This document shows positions 9,242 to 16,945 of a DNA stretch of 64,000 nt, piece after piece (within the stretch, counting starts at the first letter, position 1; each line of letters starts with the position of its first letter). The stretch lies in NCBI GenBank assembly GCA_963817015.1, contig CAWFMV010000007.1, positions 806,001 through 870,000 on the forward strand, in the 5' to 3' direction. The notes under the pieces were generated by a model. It ran no database searches. It was not told where the DNA came from and worked only from the letters and a program-made list of their open reading frames with translations. The stretch is from VAZQ01 sp963817015 (GTDB lineage: Bacteria; Pseudomonadota; Alphaproteobacteria; Rhizobiales; Xanthobacteraceae). The translations under genes and the position numbers were made by a program.

Positions 9242-10096
9242 TCAGCTGTATTTCATCGGGCCCTTGCCGGTCCAGTTCGGCGGGTTGGTGGCCTTGATGC
9301 GGCGCGCTTCTTTCACGAGCTCCTTGACCGCGCCGGTGACCGGCAGCGACAGGCCTGCTTTGTCCGTCATCTCGGCCACGACCTGCATGTCTTTCAGCGC
9401 CCAGGTGAACGAGATCATGTCCCACTCCTTGAGCGCGTCGGAGTTGCCCGAGCTCATCATCAGCGCGTCGCGCAGCTTGACGAGATCGATGCCGGTGGTC
9501 TCGGCGAGCCGCCCGGCCTCGATCAGGCCGACGGCGCTGATCCAAAGCAGGAGATTGTTCATGGTCTTGCCGACCTGGCCATGCCCGACATTGCCGAGAT
9601 GCGCATAGTCCGAGCAGAAGCAGCCATAGACCGCGCGGCCGCGCTCGACCACGTCGGGCGCGCCGCCGACGAGCGCGAGCAGCGTGCCTTCGTCGGCCGC
9701 GAACCGTCCGCGGCAGATCGGGGCGTCGAGCACGCCGATGCCTTTCGGCTTGGCGGCGGCGTCGATCTCCTGCACCACCATGGGCGAGGTGGTCGAGGAC
9801 ACCGCAATGATGGCGCCCTTGGGCAGATTGGCGATCAGGCCGCCGTCGCCATAGACCACGGCGCGGACCTCGTCCGTATAGCCGACGCCAAGAATCACGA
9901 AGTCGCATGCCTTGGCGAGCGCGGCAGGTGAATCGGCGGTGGCGGCACCGGCGGCACGTGCGTTCGCGAGCGCCTCTGCGCTGACGTCGCAGGCGGTGAC
10001 GCTGTAGCCGTGCTTGACCAGGTGCTTGAGCATCGCGTGGCCCATACGGCCGGCACCGACGATGCCGACGCGCTCCTTGGCTTGTCCGTTAGTCAT
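9242..10096 (-). CDS. 3-hydroxyisobutyrate dehydrogenase-family NAD(P)-dependent oxidoreductase
   Basis: About 284 residues. The N-terminal Rossmann domain starts with RVGIVGAGRMG (about residues 8-18). The substrate-binding motif appears as LDAPICRGRFAADEG and the catalytic Lys is in GQVGKTMNNLL. The C-terminal all-helical domain is complete. This beta-hydroxyacid dehydrogenase family oxidises 3-hydroxyacids or reduces semialdehydes, for example tartronate semialdehyde or 3-hydroxyisobutyrate; the variant ICRGR in place of the usual VSGG leaves the substrate open. ATG 10096 is chosen because GAGGACA lies just upstream. It is divergent from the alpha/beta hydrolase at 10203. Confidence 0.88.
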   Translation of the reverse strand: MTNGQAKERVGIVGAGRMGHAMLKHLVKHGYSVTACDVSAEALANARAAGAATADSPAALAKACDFVILGVGYTDEVRAVVYGDGGLIANLPKGAIIAVSSTTSPMVVQEIDAAAKPKGIGVLDAPICRGRFAADEGTLLALVGGAPDVVERGRAVYGCFCSDYAHLGNVGHGQVGKTMNNLLLWISAVGLIEAGRLAETTGIDLVKLRDALMMSSGNSDALKEWDMISFTWALKDMQVVAEMTDKAGLSLPVTGAVKELVKEARRIKATNPPNWTGKGPMKYS

Positions 10097-10202
10097 ATTA
10101 TTGTCCTCGACTGTCTGGCGGTGGGCAGGATGTGCCAATTTCTTGGCACAAACCGCGGCTTTGGTGGTAGGGGCCGGAAGCAGAAAGAAGCATGGAGGCC
10201 CT

Positions 10203-11180
10203 GTGCGGTCGTTGTTGGCTCGTCAATTCCTGATCCGTCTCGCGGGCGTGGCGGCCGCGCTTACGCCCGTTGCTCCAGCGAGCGCGCAGGTGTCGCTGCT
10301 GTCGCGCGAGGTTCAGAGCGCCATGACGGCGACGGGCTCCATGTGGAATCAGTCGCTTCGCCCTGACCTCAGCGCCATGAGGGAGGCGTTTGCGGCGCTC
10401 CATGCGGTTGCCCCGAAGGATGGAGTCGTGGTGACCAAGGATGTGGCCTATGGCCCCCATCCGAGAAACATCCTCGATGTCTACAAGCCCAGCCGGGGAG
10501 GTGCCCCTGCTCCGGTGGTGATCTTCGTTCACGGCGGGGCCTATGTGGGCGGCGACAAGAGCTACTACGGCAACGTCACGACCTGGTTCGCGCGTCAGGG
10601 CGTGCTCGGGGTCAACGCGACCTACCGGTTGGCCCCAGCGGCGAAGTGGCCTGCCGCGACCGAGGACATTGCCGGCATGGTCAAGTGGACCAGAGAGAAT
10701 GCAGCGCGGTTCGGCGGCGATCCAAACCGCATCGTGCTCATTGGTCATTCCGCGGGTGCGACGCATGTCGCAAACTACATCTTCAACAAGGGCTTGCAGC
10801 CCTCCGGCGGTCCTGATGTTGCCGGTACGGTGCTAATCAGCGGCCGCTATCGGCTCTCCTACGATCCAGCCGATCCGAATGGAAAGGCCATGCAGGCCTA
10901 TTTCGGCGAGGACGCCGCGGTCTATGGCAATCGCTCCGCCATCACCCACATCAAGGACGCCGCCCGCATCCCGCTGTTCACGGTCATTGCCGAATACGAG
11001 CTTGCCGGCCTCGACATCATGGGAGCCGAGCTCCTGGCAGGGCTGTGCGCGCGCGATGCCAGCTGTCCGCGCTTCACGCGCCTGCAGAAGCACAATCACG
11101 GCTCGGAGGTGTTTTCCTTCAACACGCCGGATGAGCAGCTCGGCCGGGAGATATTGGAGTTCATGGAACGCGGCCGGTGA
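10203..11180 (+). CDS. Secreted alpha/beta hydrolase (esterase/lipase, HSL-like)
   Basis: About 325 residues from a GTG at 10203 with GGAGG upstream. An N-terminal signal peptide (LIRLAGVAAALTPVAPASAQ) predicts export. The oxyanion motif HGGAYVGG and the nucleophile elbow GHSAGA are those of the HSL/BD-FAE-like family, and KHNHGSEVF near the C-terminus probably supplies the catalytic His. A periplasmic carboxylesterase acting on an ester or amide substrate is likely, perhaps releasing an acid for the binding proteins nearby (inference). It is divergent from the dehydrogenase at 10096 with a 106-bp shared promoter region. Confidence 0.85.
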   Translation: MRSLLARQFLIRLAGVAAALTPVAPASAQVSLLSREVQSAMTATGSMWNQSLRPDLSAMREAFAALHAVAPKDGVVVTKDVAYGPHPRNILDVYKPSRGGAPAPVVIFVHGGAYVGGDKSYYGNVTTWFARQGVLGVNATYRLAPAAKWPAATEDIAGMVKWTRENAARFGGDPNRIVLIGHSAGATHVANYIFNKGLQPSGGPDVAGTVLISGRYRLSYDPADPNGKAMQAYFGEDAAVYGNRSAITHIKDAARIPLFTVIAEYELAGLDIMGAELLAGLCARDASCPRFTRLQKHNHGSEVFSFNTPDEQLGREILEFMERGR

Positions 11181-11251
11181 GCCGTCGCGTTGCGATGTTT
11201 TGTGTGTCCGGGGCGAGGAGTCACCCGGGACAGGATGTGCGTGCCGCGTCG

Positions 11252-12481
11252 TTACGCCTTCGCCTTCAGCATCGCGTTGAGCGGCTTCGCCGGATCGGCG
11301 AGCTCCGCGGGATCGACCGATACGCGCTGCTCGATCAGCCGTCGCGCCGGCCCCATCTCGCGTTGCGCGTTGATGCCGAGCACATAGGCAATCGCGGAGC
11401 CATCAAGTTCGAACAGGAGCGTGGCGTTGTCGCCGAGCTTGCGGCGCACGCGCTGGCTCGGGTTGGCGATCGGCCAGCCCATGCCCTGAATGTACATGTC
11501 GTATTGCTCCGACCAATACGACGGCAGCATCGTATAGGACATGTCGCCGCCGGCGGCGTTGCGGCCCGCGACCGAGCCCTGCTGCTGGCCGTGTCGCCAG
11601 TTCTCCAGCCGGATCCGACCGTGCGGGCCTGGAAAACGCGTGCAGTCGCCGGCCGCAAAGATCGCGGGATCGGAGGTACGGCAATGATCGTCCACCAGGA
11701 TGCCGTCCTGCACAGTCAGACCCGTGGCCCTCGCAAGGTGGTCCTCCGGAATGATGCCAACGCCCACTACGATGAGGTCGGCATTGACGGCAATTCCGGT
11801 GTTGGTGTCGATCTCGAAGCCGCCGCCCGGCAGCGGACGCAATACGGTCGAGCCGGTGGCGAGGCGGATATCCACGCCCGCCCGGCGATGGCGTTCGTGG
11901 ATGAACGCGGAGGTTTCCTCGTCGCAGACCCGCGCCAGGATGCGCGGTGCAATTTCCATCACCGTGGTCTTGACGCCGAGCTCCGCAGCCGAGGAGGCGA
12001 TCTCGAGACCGACGACGCCGCCGCCGACCACGAGAAGCGATTTGCTGCGCGCAAGCTCGGCCTTGAGCGCAAGCGCTTCGGCCTGCGTGCGCAGATAGTG
12101 GATGCCCTTCTGTCCCGCTGGAAACATCGGCAGCACGCGGTTGATCGAGCCGGTCGCGAGAATGAGCGCGTCATAGGGGATGCGCTCGCCCGTCTCGGTC
12201 GTGACGGTTTTGGCGCCGCGGTCGATCTCCTTGACGCGCGCGTTGAGCTTGAGCGTGATGCCCTTGCCGGCGACGCCGGCGGGCCCGGCGATCAGCGCAT
12301 CCTGCGGCATTGCCTTGCCGGTGAGCACCGCCTTCGACAGCGGCGGCTTCTCATAGGGCTCGCAGTCCTCGTCGCTGAGCATCAGGACCTCGGCCGTCTT
12401 GTCCTGGTTGCGGGCCGCCATGGCGGCACCGACCGCGGCCGGTCCGCAGCCGACGATGACGATCTTGCGGGCGTCACTCAT
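11252..12481 (-). CDS. FAD-dependent ferredoxin reductase
   Basis: 409 residues. Two dinucleotide-binding domains: FAD motif IVIVGCGPAAVGAAMAA at the start, NAD(H) motif LLVVGGGVVGLEIASSAAEL at about 148-170, and the second FAD motif IFAAGDCTRFP at about 285. The YEKPPLSK segment is typical of ferredoxin/rubredoxin/putidaredoxin reductases. It would pass electrons from NADH to a small iron-sulfur carrier, and the Rieske ferredoxin at 15.8 kb is the obvious partner. AGGAG precedes ATG 12481. The gene stands alone between the hydrolase (convergent side) and the IclR gene (divergent side). Confidence 0.9.
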   Translation of the reverse strand: MSDARKIVIVGCGPAAVGAAMAARNQDKTAEVLMLSDEDCEPYEKPPLSKAVLTGKAMPQDALIAGPAGVAGKGITLKLNARVKEIDRGAKTVTTETGERIPYDALILATGSINRVLPMFPAGQKGIHYLRTQAEALALKAELARSKSLLVVGGGVVGLEIASSAAELGVKTTVMEIAPRILARVCDEETSAFIHERHRRAGVDIRLATGSTVLRPLPGGGFEIDTNTGIAVNADLIVVGVGIIPEDHLARATGLTVQDGILVDDHCRTSDPAIFAAGDCTRFPGPHGRIRLENWRHGQQQGSVAGRNAAGGDMSYTMLPSYWSEQYDMYIQGMGWPIANPSQRVRRKLGDNATLLFELDGSAIAYVLGINAQREMGPARRLIEQRVSVDPAELADPAKPLNAMLKAKA

Positions 12482-12547
12482 GGGGGCTCCTGTGGCATCG
12501 CCGGTTGCCGGCGCGAGATTGACACCGCAGCGCGGGCGCGCCAGATT

Positions 12548-12580
12548 GGAACGCTGGTCCGCCTAGCGGAACGTGATTTC
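12548..12580. promoter_or_regulatory. Possible IclR-type operator pair upstream of the reductase
   Basis: Two GGAAC-type imperfect palindromes, GGAACGCTGGTCC (12548-12560) and GGAACGTGATTTC (12568-12580), lie 67-99 bp upstream of the reductase start. They resemble the GGAACAACGTTCC site between the Rieske genes. Functional assignment is inference. Confidence 0.3.
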
Positions 12581-12627
12581 GTCTCCGTTTTCTACCGTGA
12601 CACGCGCCGAAATGCCAGCATCACGCG

Positions 12628-12705
12628 CTAGTGGAGCGGATTTGACATTCGCTACCCACCCAGCCCGGGCTCGCAAAGCGAATGTCAAATCCAAAGCTCC
12701 ACTAG
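12628..12705. repeat. Inverted repeat element, family D, copy 1
   Basis: Arms CTAGTGGAGCGGATTTGACA and a right arm ending AAAGCTCCACTAG, both running into the shared TTTGACATTCGC / GCGAATGTCAAA core. With copy 2 it fills most of the 333-bp gap 12482-12814 before the IclR gene. Ends in CTAG like a small MITE; no transposase is present. Confidence 0.75.
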
Positions 12706-12719
12706 AAACCTATACTTTG

Positions 12720-12795
12720 CTAGTGGTCCTTTGATTCTAACATTCGCAAGAGAGTCCGCCGAGAAGGGATGCGAATGTTAGAATCGGACCACTAG
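12720..12795. repeat. Inverted repeat element, family D, copy 2
   Basis: Left arm CTAGTGGTCCTTTGATTCTA and right arm ending TCGGACCACTAG enclose an ACATTCGC / GCGAATGT core. Related in outline to copy 1, from which it is separated by 14 bases, but with a different inner sequence. It sits 20 bp upstream of the IclR start, so it may affect that gene's expression. Confidence 0.75.
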
Positions 12796-12814
12796 CCCGC
12801 AAGGTCTTCACGCG

Positions 12815-13610
12815 ATGGCGAGACGAGCCAAGTCCGAAGCCCGCGAGCGGCTGTCGTCAGTTGCGACGGCGATCCGCCTGCTCAAGGCGTTCTCGGAGGA
12901 CGAGGTCGACATCGGCATCAGCGACCTGGCGCGCCGGCTCAGGATCGCCAAGAGCACGGCGCACCGGCTTGCGGTGACGCTCGTCTCGGAGGGCATGCTC
13001 GAACAGGACGGCGGCAGCGGCAAATATCGGCTCGGCGTCGCGCTGTTCCGGCTCGGCGCGCTGGTGCGCCGGCGCATGGAGGTGTCCAACGAGGCGCGGC
13101 CGTTCCTCTACGACCTGCGCGAGAAGATCAACGAGAGCGTGCACCTCGCGATCCTCGACGGCACCGAGATCATGTACGTCTACAATCTCGAAAGCACGCA
13201 CGCGATCCGCATGCGCTCCGATCTCGGCGTGCGCAAGCCGGCGCACTGCACCGCCGAGGGGCAGGCGATCCTGGCGTTTCAGCCGCAGCCGGTGATCGAC
13301 GAGGTGATCGCGGCCGGGCTCGTGCCGCGCACGCCCAGGACCATCACGACGCGCCGACAAGTTCCTCAAGGCGCTCGCGGCCGTGCGCCAGCGCGGCTGC
13401 GCGGTCGAGAACGAGGAGAGCGAGCTCGGCATGGTCTGCATCGCGGCGCCGATCCGCGACGATACCGGCGCCGTGGTGGCAGCAGTGGGCATCGCGGGGC
13501 CGGAGACGCGGATGTCGAAGCGCGCGGTCACGACCATCGCGCCGCATGTGATCGCGGCTGCTGATCTGGTGTCGGCGCGGCTGGGCTATCGGGCACGCGC
13601 GGCGATGTAG
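12815..13610 (+). CDS. IclR-family transcriptional regulator, one frameshift
   Basis: About 265 residues after correction. The N-terminal winged helix-turn-helix (about residues 12-75, with DLARRLRIAKSTAHRLA) is followed by the IclR effector-binding domain (about 90-250, with AILDGTEIMYVY, GVRKPAHCTAEGQAILAF and ENEESELGMVCIAAPI). The frame breaks near 13352: deleting one base in ACGACGCGCC restores TTADKFLKALAA. IclR proteins bind aromatic or carboxylic acid effectors and control catabolic operons; the closest candidates are the Rieske oxygenase genes and the reductase. It is divergent from the reductase gene. Confidence 0.85.
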
Positions 13611-13634
13611 TTTCAAGAGTATCGACAATCTCTG

Positions 13635-13749
13635 CTGTCGTCCCCGCGAAGGCGGGGACCCATAATCACTGATGGTCCAGTTGATCGACAATCGTGCCTT
13701 ATTGCGCGCGCACAGCGTATGGGTCCCCGCCTTCGCGGGGACGACAGAT
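13635..13749. repeat. Palindromic repeat pair, family B, copy 1
   Basis: Outward-facing arms GTCGTCCCCGCGAAGGCGGG and its complement CCCGCCTTCGCGGGGACGAC, each continuing into ACCCATA / TATGGGT, about 115 bp apart end to end. Each arm is itself a hairpin. Three more copies occur at 23.6, 40.5 and 43.1 kb. It separates the convergent IclR gene and the Rieske-associated gene and could act as a bidirectional terminator. Confidence 0.88.
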
Positions 13750-13782
13750 GGGATGTGGGTGCGCCGGATGAGGTGGAGAGCC

Positions 13783-14297
13783 TTACGCCCGCAACGCCAC
13801 CAGCATCTCTTCGATGTAGTCGTCGTTGCTGGCGATCACCAGCATGGAGGCATACGGGCGCAGGCTCGCCAGCGTCTTTGACAGCTCATCGTCGGACTTG
13901 CTCGCGCTGCCGATGATCAGCGCGGTCGTCATCACCTTGCGCACGTTGCAGGCTTCCGCGATCACGGAGGCCGCATCCGCATTGGTGCCGGCGCTCGCCA
14001 CCATCACGATCAGGTCGGCGGTGGCGATCTCGTCGATCGAGATCCTTGGTGCGGCCGGCGAGGTCGGAGAGCCACGCCTTCATCGACCAGCGGTCGCCGC
14101 TGCTTCGGCGTGCCCTCGATCTTTGGCGCGGTGAAGAACGTCGCCCGCTGCCAGGAGCCCTGCGCGAGGCGCTTGACTACGGCCTCGCTCGGCGGATCGA
14201 GCGCGACCACCTTGACGGCGCGCGGCGAGGAGTTCGGATAGTTGATCCGATACCGCGCCTCTTCGGCCGTGGTCATCCGTGCGCTTTCGGTCTGCAT
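13783..14297 (-). pseudogene. Unrecognised protein next to the Rieske oxygenase, two frameshifts
   Basis: Reconstructed length about 171 residues. I do not recognise a family. It begins MQTESARMTTAEEARYRINY, has a hydrophobic strand RAVKVVALD, then KRLAQGSWQRATFFTA, and a C-terminal half with LIVMVASAGTNADAASVIAE and ALIIGSASKSDDEL, which reads like alternating strands and helices of a Rossmann-type alpha/beta fold. Extra bases near 14080 and 14038 break the frame. GAGGAG precedes ATG 14297, 15 bases after the oxygenase stop, so the two are almost certainly cotranscribed. That context suggests an accessory role to the oxygenase, but function is unknown. Confidence 0.6.
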
Positions 14298-14312
14298 GAC
14301 GCACTCCTCGAC

Positions 14313-15606
14313 TTAGACCGTGGCGTGCGCGACGCCGAGCCGCGACGTGAGCGCCTCCTTGGCGCCGTCCTTGAACGCCTGGTCGGGCGGCAGCACGATC
14401 GACGACCGAGCGCACCTTGTGGTGCTCGGGATCGACGCCCGGCGGGATCGTGCCCTTGTCGACCAGCGCCTTGGCGGCGCGCAGCAGGCGATGGCGCGCC
14501 ATGATGATGCCGTTGTCGGTCGAGACGAGGTTCTCCTTGGTGCGATCGCAGATCGGACCCATGCTCTCCTGCAGCGATGCATCCTGGCTCGCGAAGCCGG
14601 CGACGCCGCTGATAGGTCCTGCCGGCCTTCTGGGCGGCGCGATCCATCAGATAGTCGTTGTCCTTGTTGGCGAGCGGCCGGTAACGTGCCGGGCACGTAT
14701 TTGCAGTGCACGCCGGCGCCGTCCTTCATGGCGTCGACCTCGCGCTTTGCGTCAGCGCGCGGGTCGGATGGAAGTCGTAGGTCCAGGCCCAGCAGTTCTC
14801 GTCGTCGATCGGAATCCAGAAATGGCCGTGGATCGGGTGGTCGGCGCGCGGCGGGATCATGGTGAAGGTCGGCATCACCCAGGGCGTGATGCGCCAGTAG
14901 TAGTTGCCGTTCTCGGCGTTGCGGCGCGCGCCGATGTAGAGGCCGCCCGGCTGCTCCACCACTTCGAAATGCGGCTTCATGTCGGCGAGGTTGTACTCGT
15001 TGCCCTTGGCGCCCTTGAACAGCGGATCGGAATGCAGGTCGCCGCGATGCAGGAACGAGACGTGGCTGGAATCGATGCCGCCTTCCATCGCCTGCAGCCA
15101 GTTGCGATTCCTGCAAGCGCTTGGAGATGAAGGTCTGCTCGGGCGGAACGATGGCGAATTCCCACTCCGGCAGCGGCGGCTGCTTGTCGGGCGGGCCCAT
15201 ATAGGTCCACAGCACCGGGCCGCGCTTCACCAGCGGATAGGACTTCAGCTTGATCTTCTGGCAGAAGCCGCGATTCGACCGGCTCGGACGGCACGTCGAT
15301 GCACTGGCCGGTCACGTCGTATTTCCAGCCGTGATAGGGGCAGCGCAGGCCGTGCTCCTCGTTGCGGCCGAACCACAGCGACACGCCGCGGTGGGCGCAG
15401 AATTCGTCGATCAGGCCGTAGCTGCCATCGGTGTCGCGGAACGCGAGCAGGCGCTCGGACAGGATCTTCACCCGCACCGGCGGACATTCGTTCTCCGGCA
15501 GTTCGTCGGCCAGCAGCGCGGGCAGCCAGTAGCAGCGGAACATCTGGCCCATCGGCGTGCCGGGGCCGGTCTGCGTCACCAGGTCGTTCTGTTCTTTTCT
15601 CAGCAT
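14313..15606 (-). pseudogene. Rieske non-haem iron oxygenase, large subunit (phthalate 4,5-dioxygenase-like), several frameshifts
   Basis: Reconstructed length about 430 residues. The Rieske [2Fe-2S] motif is intact at about residues 70-96 (CAHRG, then CPYHGW). The mononuclear iron site EGGIDSSHVSFLH matches E-x3-D-x2-H-x4-H. The start MLRKEQNDLVTQTGPGTPMG and PVLWTYMGPP resemble phthalate 4,5-dioxygenase-type oxygenases, which hydroxylate aromatic acids using O2. The frame changes about seven times (near 15275, 15110, 14750, 14683, 14608 and 14400 among others); nearly all are cured by deleting one base. GGAGA precedes ATG 15606. Followed by the unrecognised gene and divergent from the Rieske ferredoxin. 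All metal ligands survive, so this may be a working gene with sequencing errors. Confidence 0.85.
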
Positions 15607-15741
15607 TCAGATCTCCGCAGGGCTCATGGCTGTCGAACTCTGCGCGCGAGCCTCAATTGTACGGGCCTTAACTGAATATGGTAGGACATCGCCGCGCTGC
15701 GAAGGGGAGCGTCTTGCGTCCTGGCGCGCGTTCTTCTATAC

Positions 15742-15754
15742 GGAACAACGTTCC
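15742..15754. promoter_or_regulatory. Candidate IclR-type operator GGAACAACGTTCC
   Basis: A perfect 5-bp inverted repeat GGAAC-AAC-GTTCC lies in the 226-bp gap between the divergent Rieske oxygenase and ferredoxin genes. IclR-family operators often have GGAA/TTCC half-sites, and an IclR gene lies 2 kb away. Similar but less perfect sites precede the reductase gene. Binding is not shown. Confidence 0.4.
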
Positions 15755-15832
15755 ATCTTTGATAACATCGCGGGTTCGCACCGTCAACGATCACCATGAC
15801 AGCAGGTTATTCAACAGGTTACGAGGACGTTC

Positions 15833-16146
15833 ATGCCCCAACGAATTGATCTGTGCAGCGCCGCGGATGTCACGCCCGGCAGCGCGCTCAAGGTCGAGAC
15901 CGGCAGACCTGGTGCTCGCCGTGTTCAACGTCGACGGCGAATACTTCGTGACCGACGACCTCTGCACGCACGGGCCGGGATCGCTTTCGGAAGGCTACAT
16001 CGACGGCGATGTGGTCGAGTGCAATTTCCACAACGGCCAGTTCAACATCAAGACCGGCGAGGTGGTGTCGCCGCCCTGCATGGTGCCGATGAAGACCTAC
16101 AAGACCGTGGTCGAGAACGGCCGCGTTCGTCATCGAGGCGGAGTAG
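15833..16146 (+). pseudogene. Rieske [2Fe-2S] ferredoxin, two frameshifts
   Basis: About 104 residues after removing one base near 15905 and one near 16117. The cluster ligands are CTHGPG and, after about 18 residues, CNFHNGQF, the C-x-H...C-x2-H pattern of Rieske ferredoxins. The corrected end is VVIEAE followed by TAG at 16144. GAGGA precedes ATG 15833. It would carry electrons from the FAD reductase (11.25 kb) to the oxygenase encoded divergently. The ModA-like gene begins 8 bases after the stop, so the two are probably one operon. Confidence 0.85.
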
Positions 16147-16154
16147 CGGCGCTG

Positions 16155-16836
16155 ATGAAAGGCCTGTTCTCGAACGGCGTGAAAGCGGTGGTGCTCGATC
16201 TCCTGCCGGCGTTCGAGCGTGCGAATGGCGTGACGCCTACCATCACCTGGGCATCGACCAACATGCTCATGGACGAGATCCGCAAAGGCGCGACCGGCGA
16301 CCTCGCGATCCTCACCGACGAGGCGATCGACGGACTGATCGGGCAGGGCAAGATCGTGGCCGGCAGCCGCGTCGATCTCGTCCGCTCGGCAATCGGCATC
16401 GCGGTGCGCCAGGGCGCGCCCAAGCCCGATATCGGCTCCGCCGCTGCGCTCAAGCAGGCGCTGCTCTCGGCGCGCACGATCTCCTATTCGAAGACCGGTA
16501 TCAGCGGCGTCTATTTTCCGACCGTGCTGGAACGGCTCGGGATCGTCGAGCACGTGACCGCGAAAGTGCTGATCCCGCCGTCAGGTGTCCCGGTCGGCGA
16601 GGTGGTCGCGCAAGGGCGATGCCGAGATCGGCGTGCAGCAGATCAGCGAGCTTCTGCCGGTGCCGGGCATCGAGATCGTCGGCCCGCTGCCGGCGGAGTT
16701 GCAGAAGGTGACGGTGTTCTCGGCCGGCATCTTTACGGGCGCGTCGGAGCCGCAGGTCGCGAAAGCACTAGTGGCGCTGCTCACATCAGCCGCCGCGCGG
16801 CCGGTCTATCAGCGCAAGGGCATGGAGCCGGTGTAG
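16155..16836 (+). CDS. ModA-type substrate-binding protein without signal peptide, one frameshift
   Basis: About 226 residues. It aligns well by eye with the three exported ModA-type proteins at 27.5-29.9 kb: SNGVKAVVLDLLPAFERA, GIAVRQGAPKPDIGS, ALKQALLSARTISYS and EIGVQQISELLPVPGIEIVG. Unlike them it starts directly at the first beta strand (MKGLFSNGVK) with no signal peptide, so it is predicted to stay in the cytoplasm unless an upstream exon-like part was lost. One inserted base near 16611 is needed to be removed to keep VVAKGDAEIGVQQ in frame. It directly follows the Rieske ferredoxin. A ligand sensor or chaperone role is possible; no function is assigned. Confidence 0.75.
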
Positions 16837-16857
16837 TGCCGGTCCATTTACGAAGCT

Positions 16858-16932
16858 GTAGGGCGGATTAGCGGAGCGTAATCCGCCATCTTCGAGTTGA
16901 TCGGCGGATTACGCTTCGCTAATCCGCCCTAC
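16858..16932. repeat. Inverted repeat GTAGGGCGGATTA, family C
   Basis: Near-perfect palindrome: GTAGGGCGGATTAGCGGAGC at the left and CTTCGCTAATCCGCCCTAC at the right, with inner GTAATCCGCC / GGCGGATTAC arms. It lies between the convergent ModA-like and TPP-enzyme genes. Such GGCGGATTACGC elements are common dispersed repeats in Bradyrhizobium-type and other proteobacterial genomes. Confidence 0.85.
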
Positions 16933-16945
16933 GATTGCCGTGTGC

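Noticed and set aside
11177..12631. Long plus-strand open frame opposite the ferredoxin reductase
   Set aside because: The opposite strand encodes a complete FAD/NAD protein with all motifs; this frame has no protein-like pattern.
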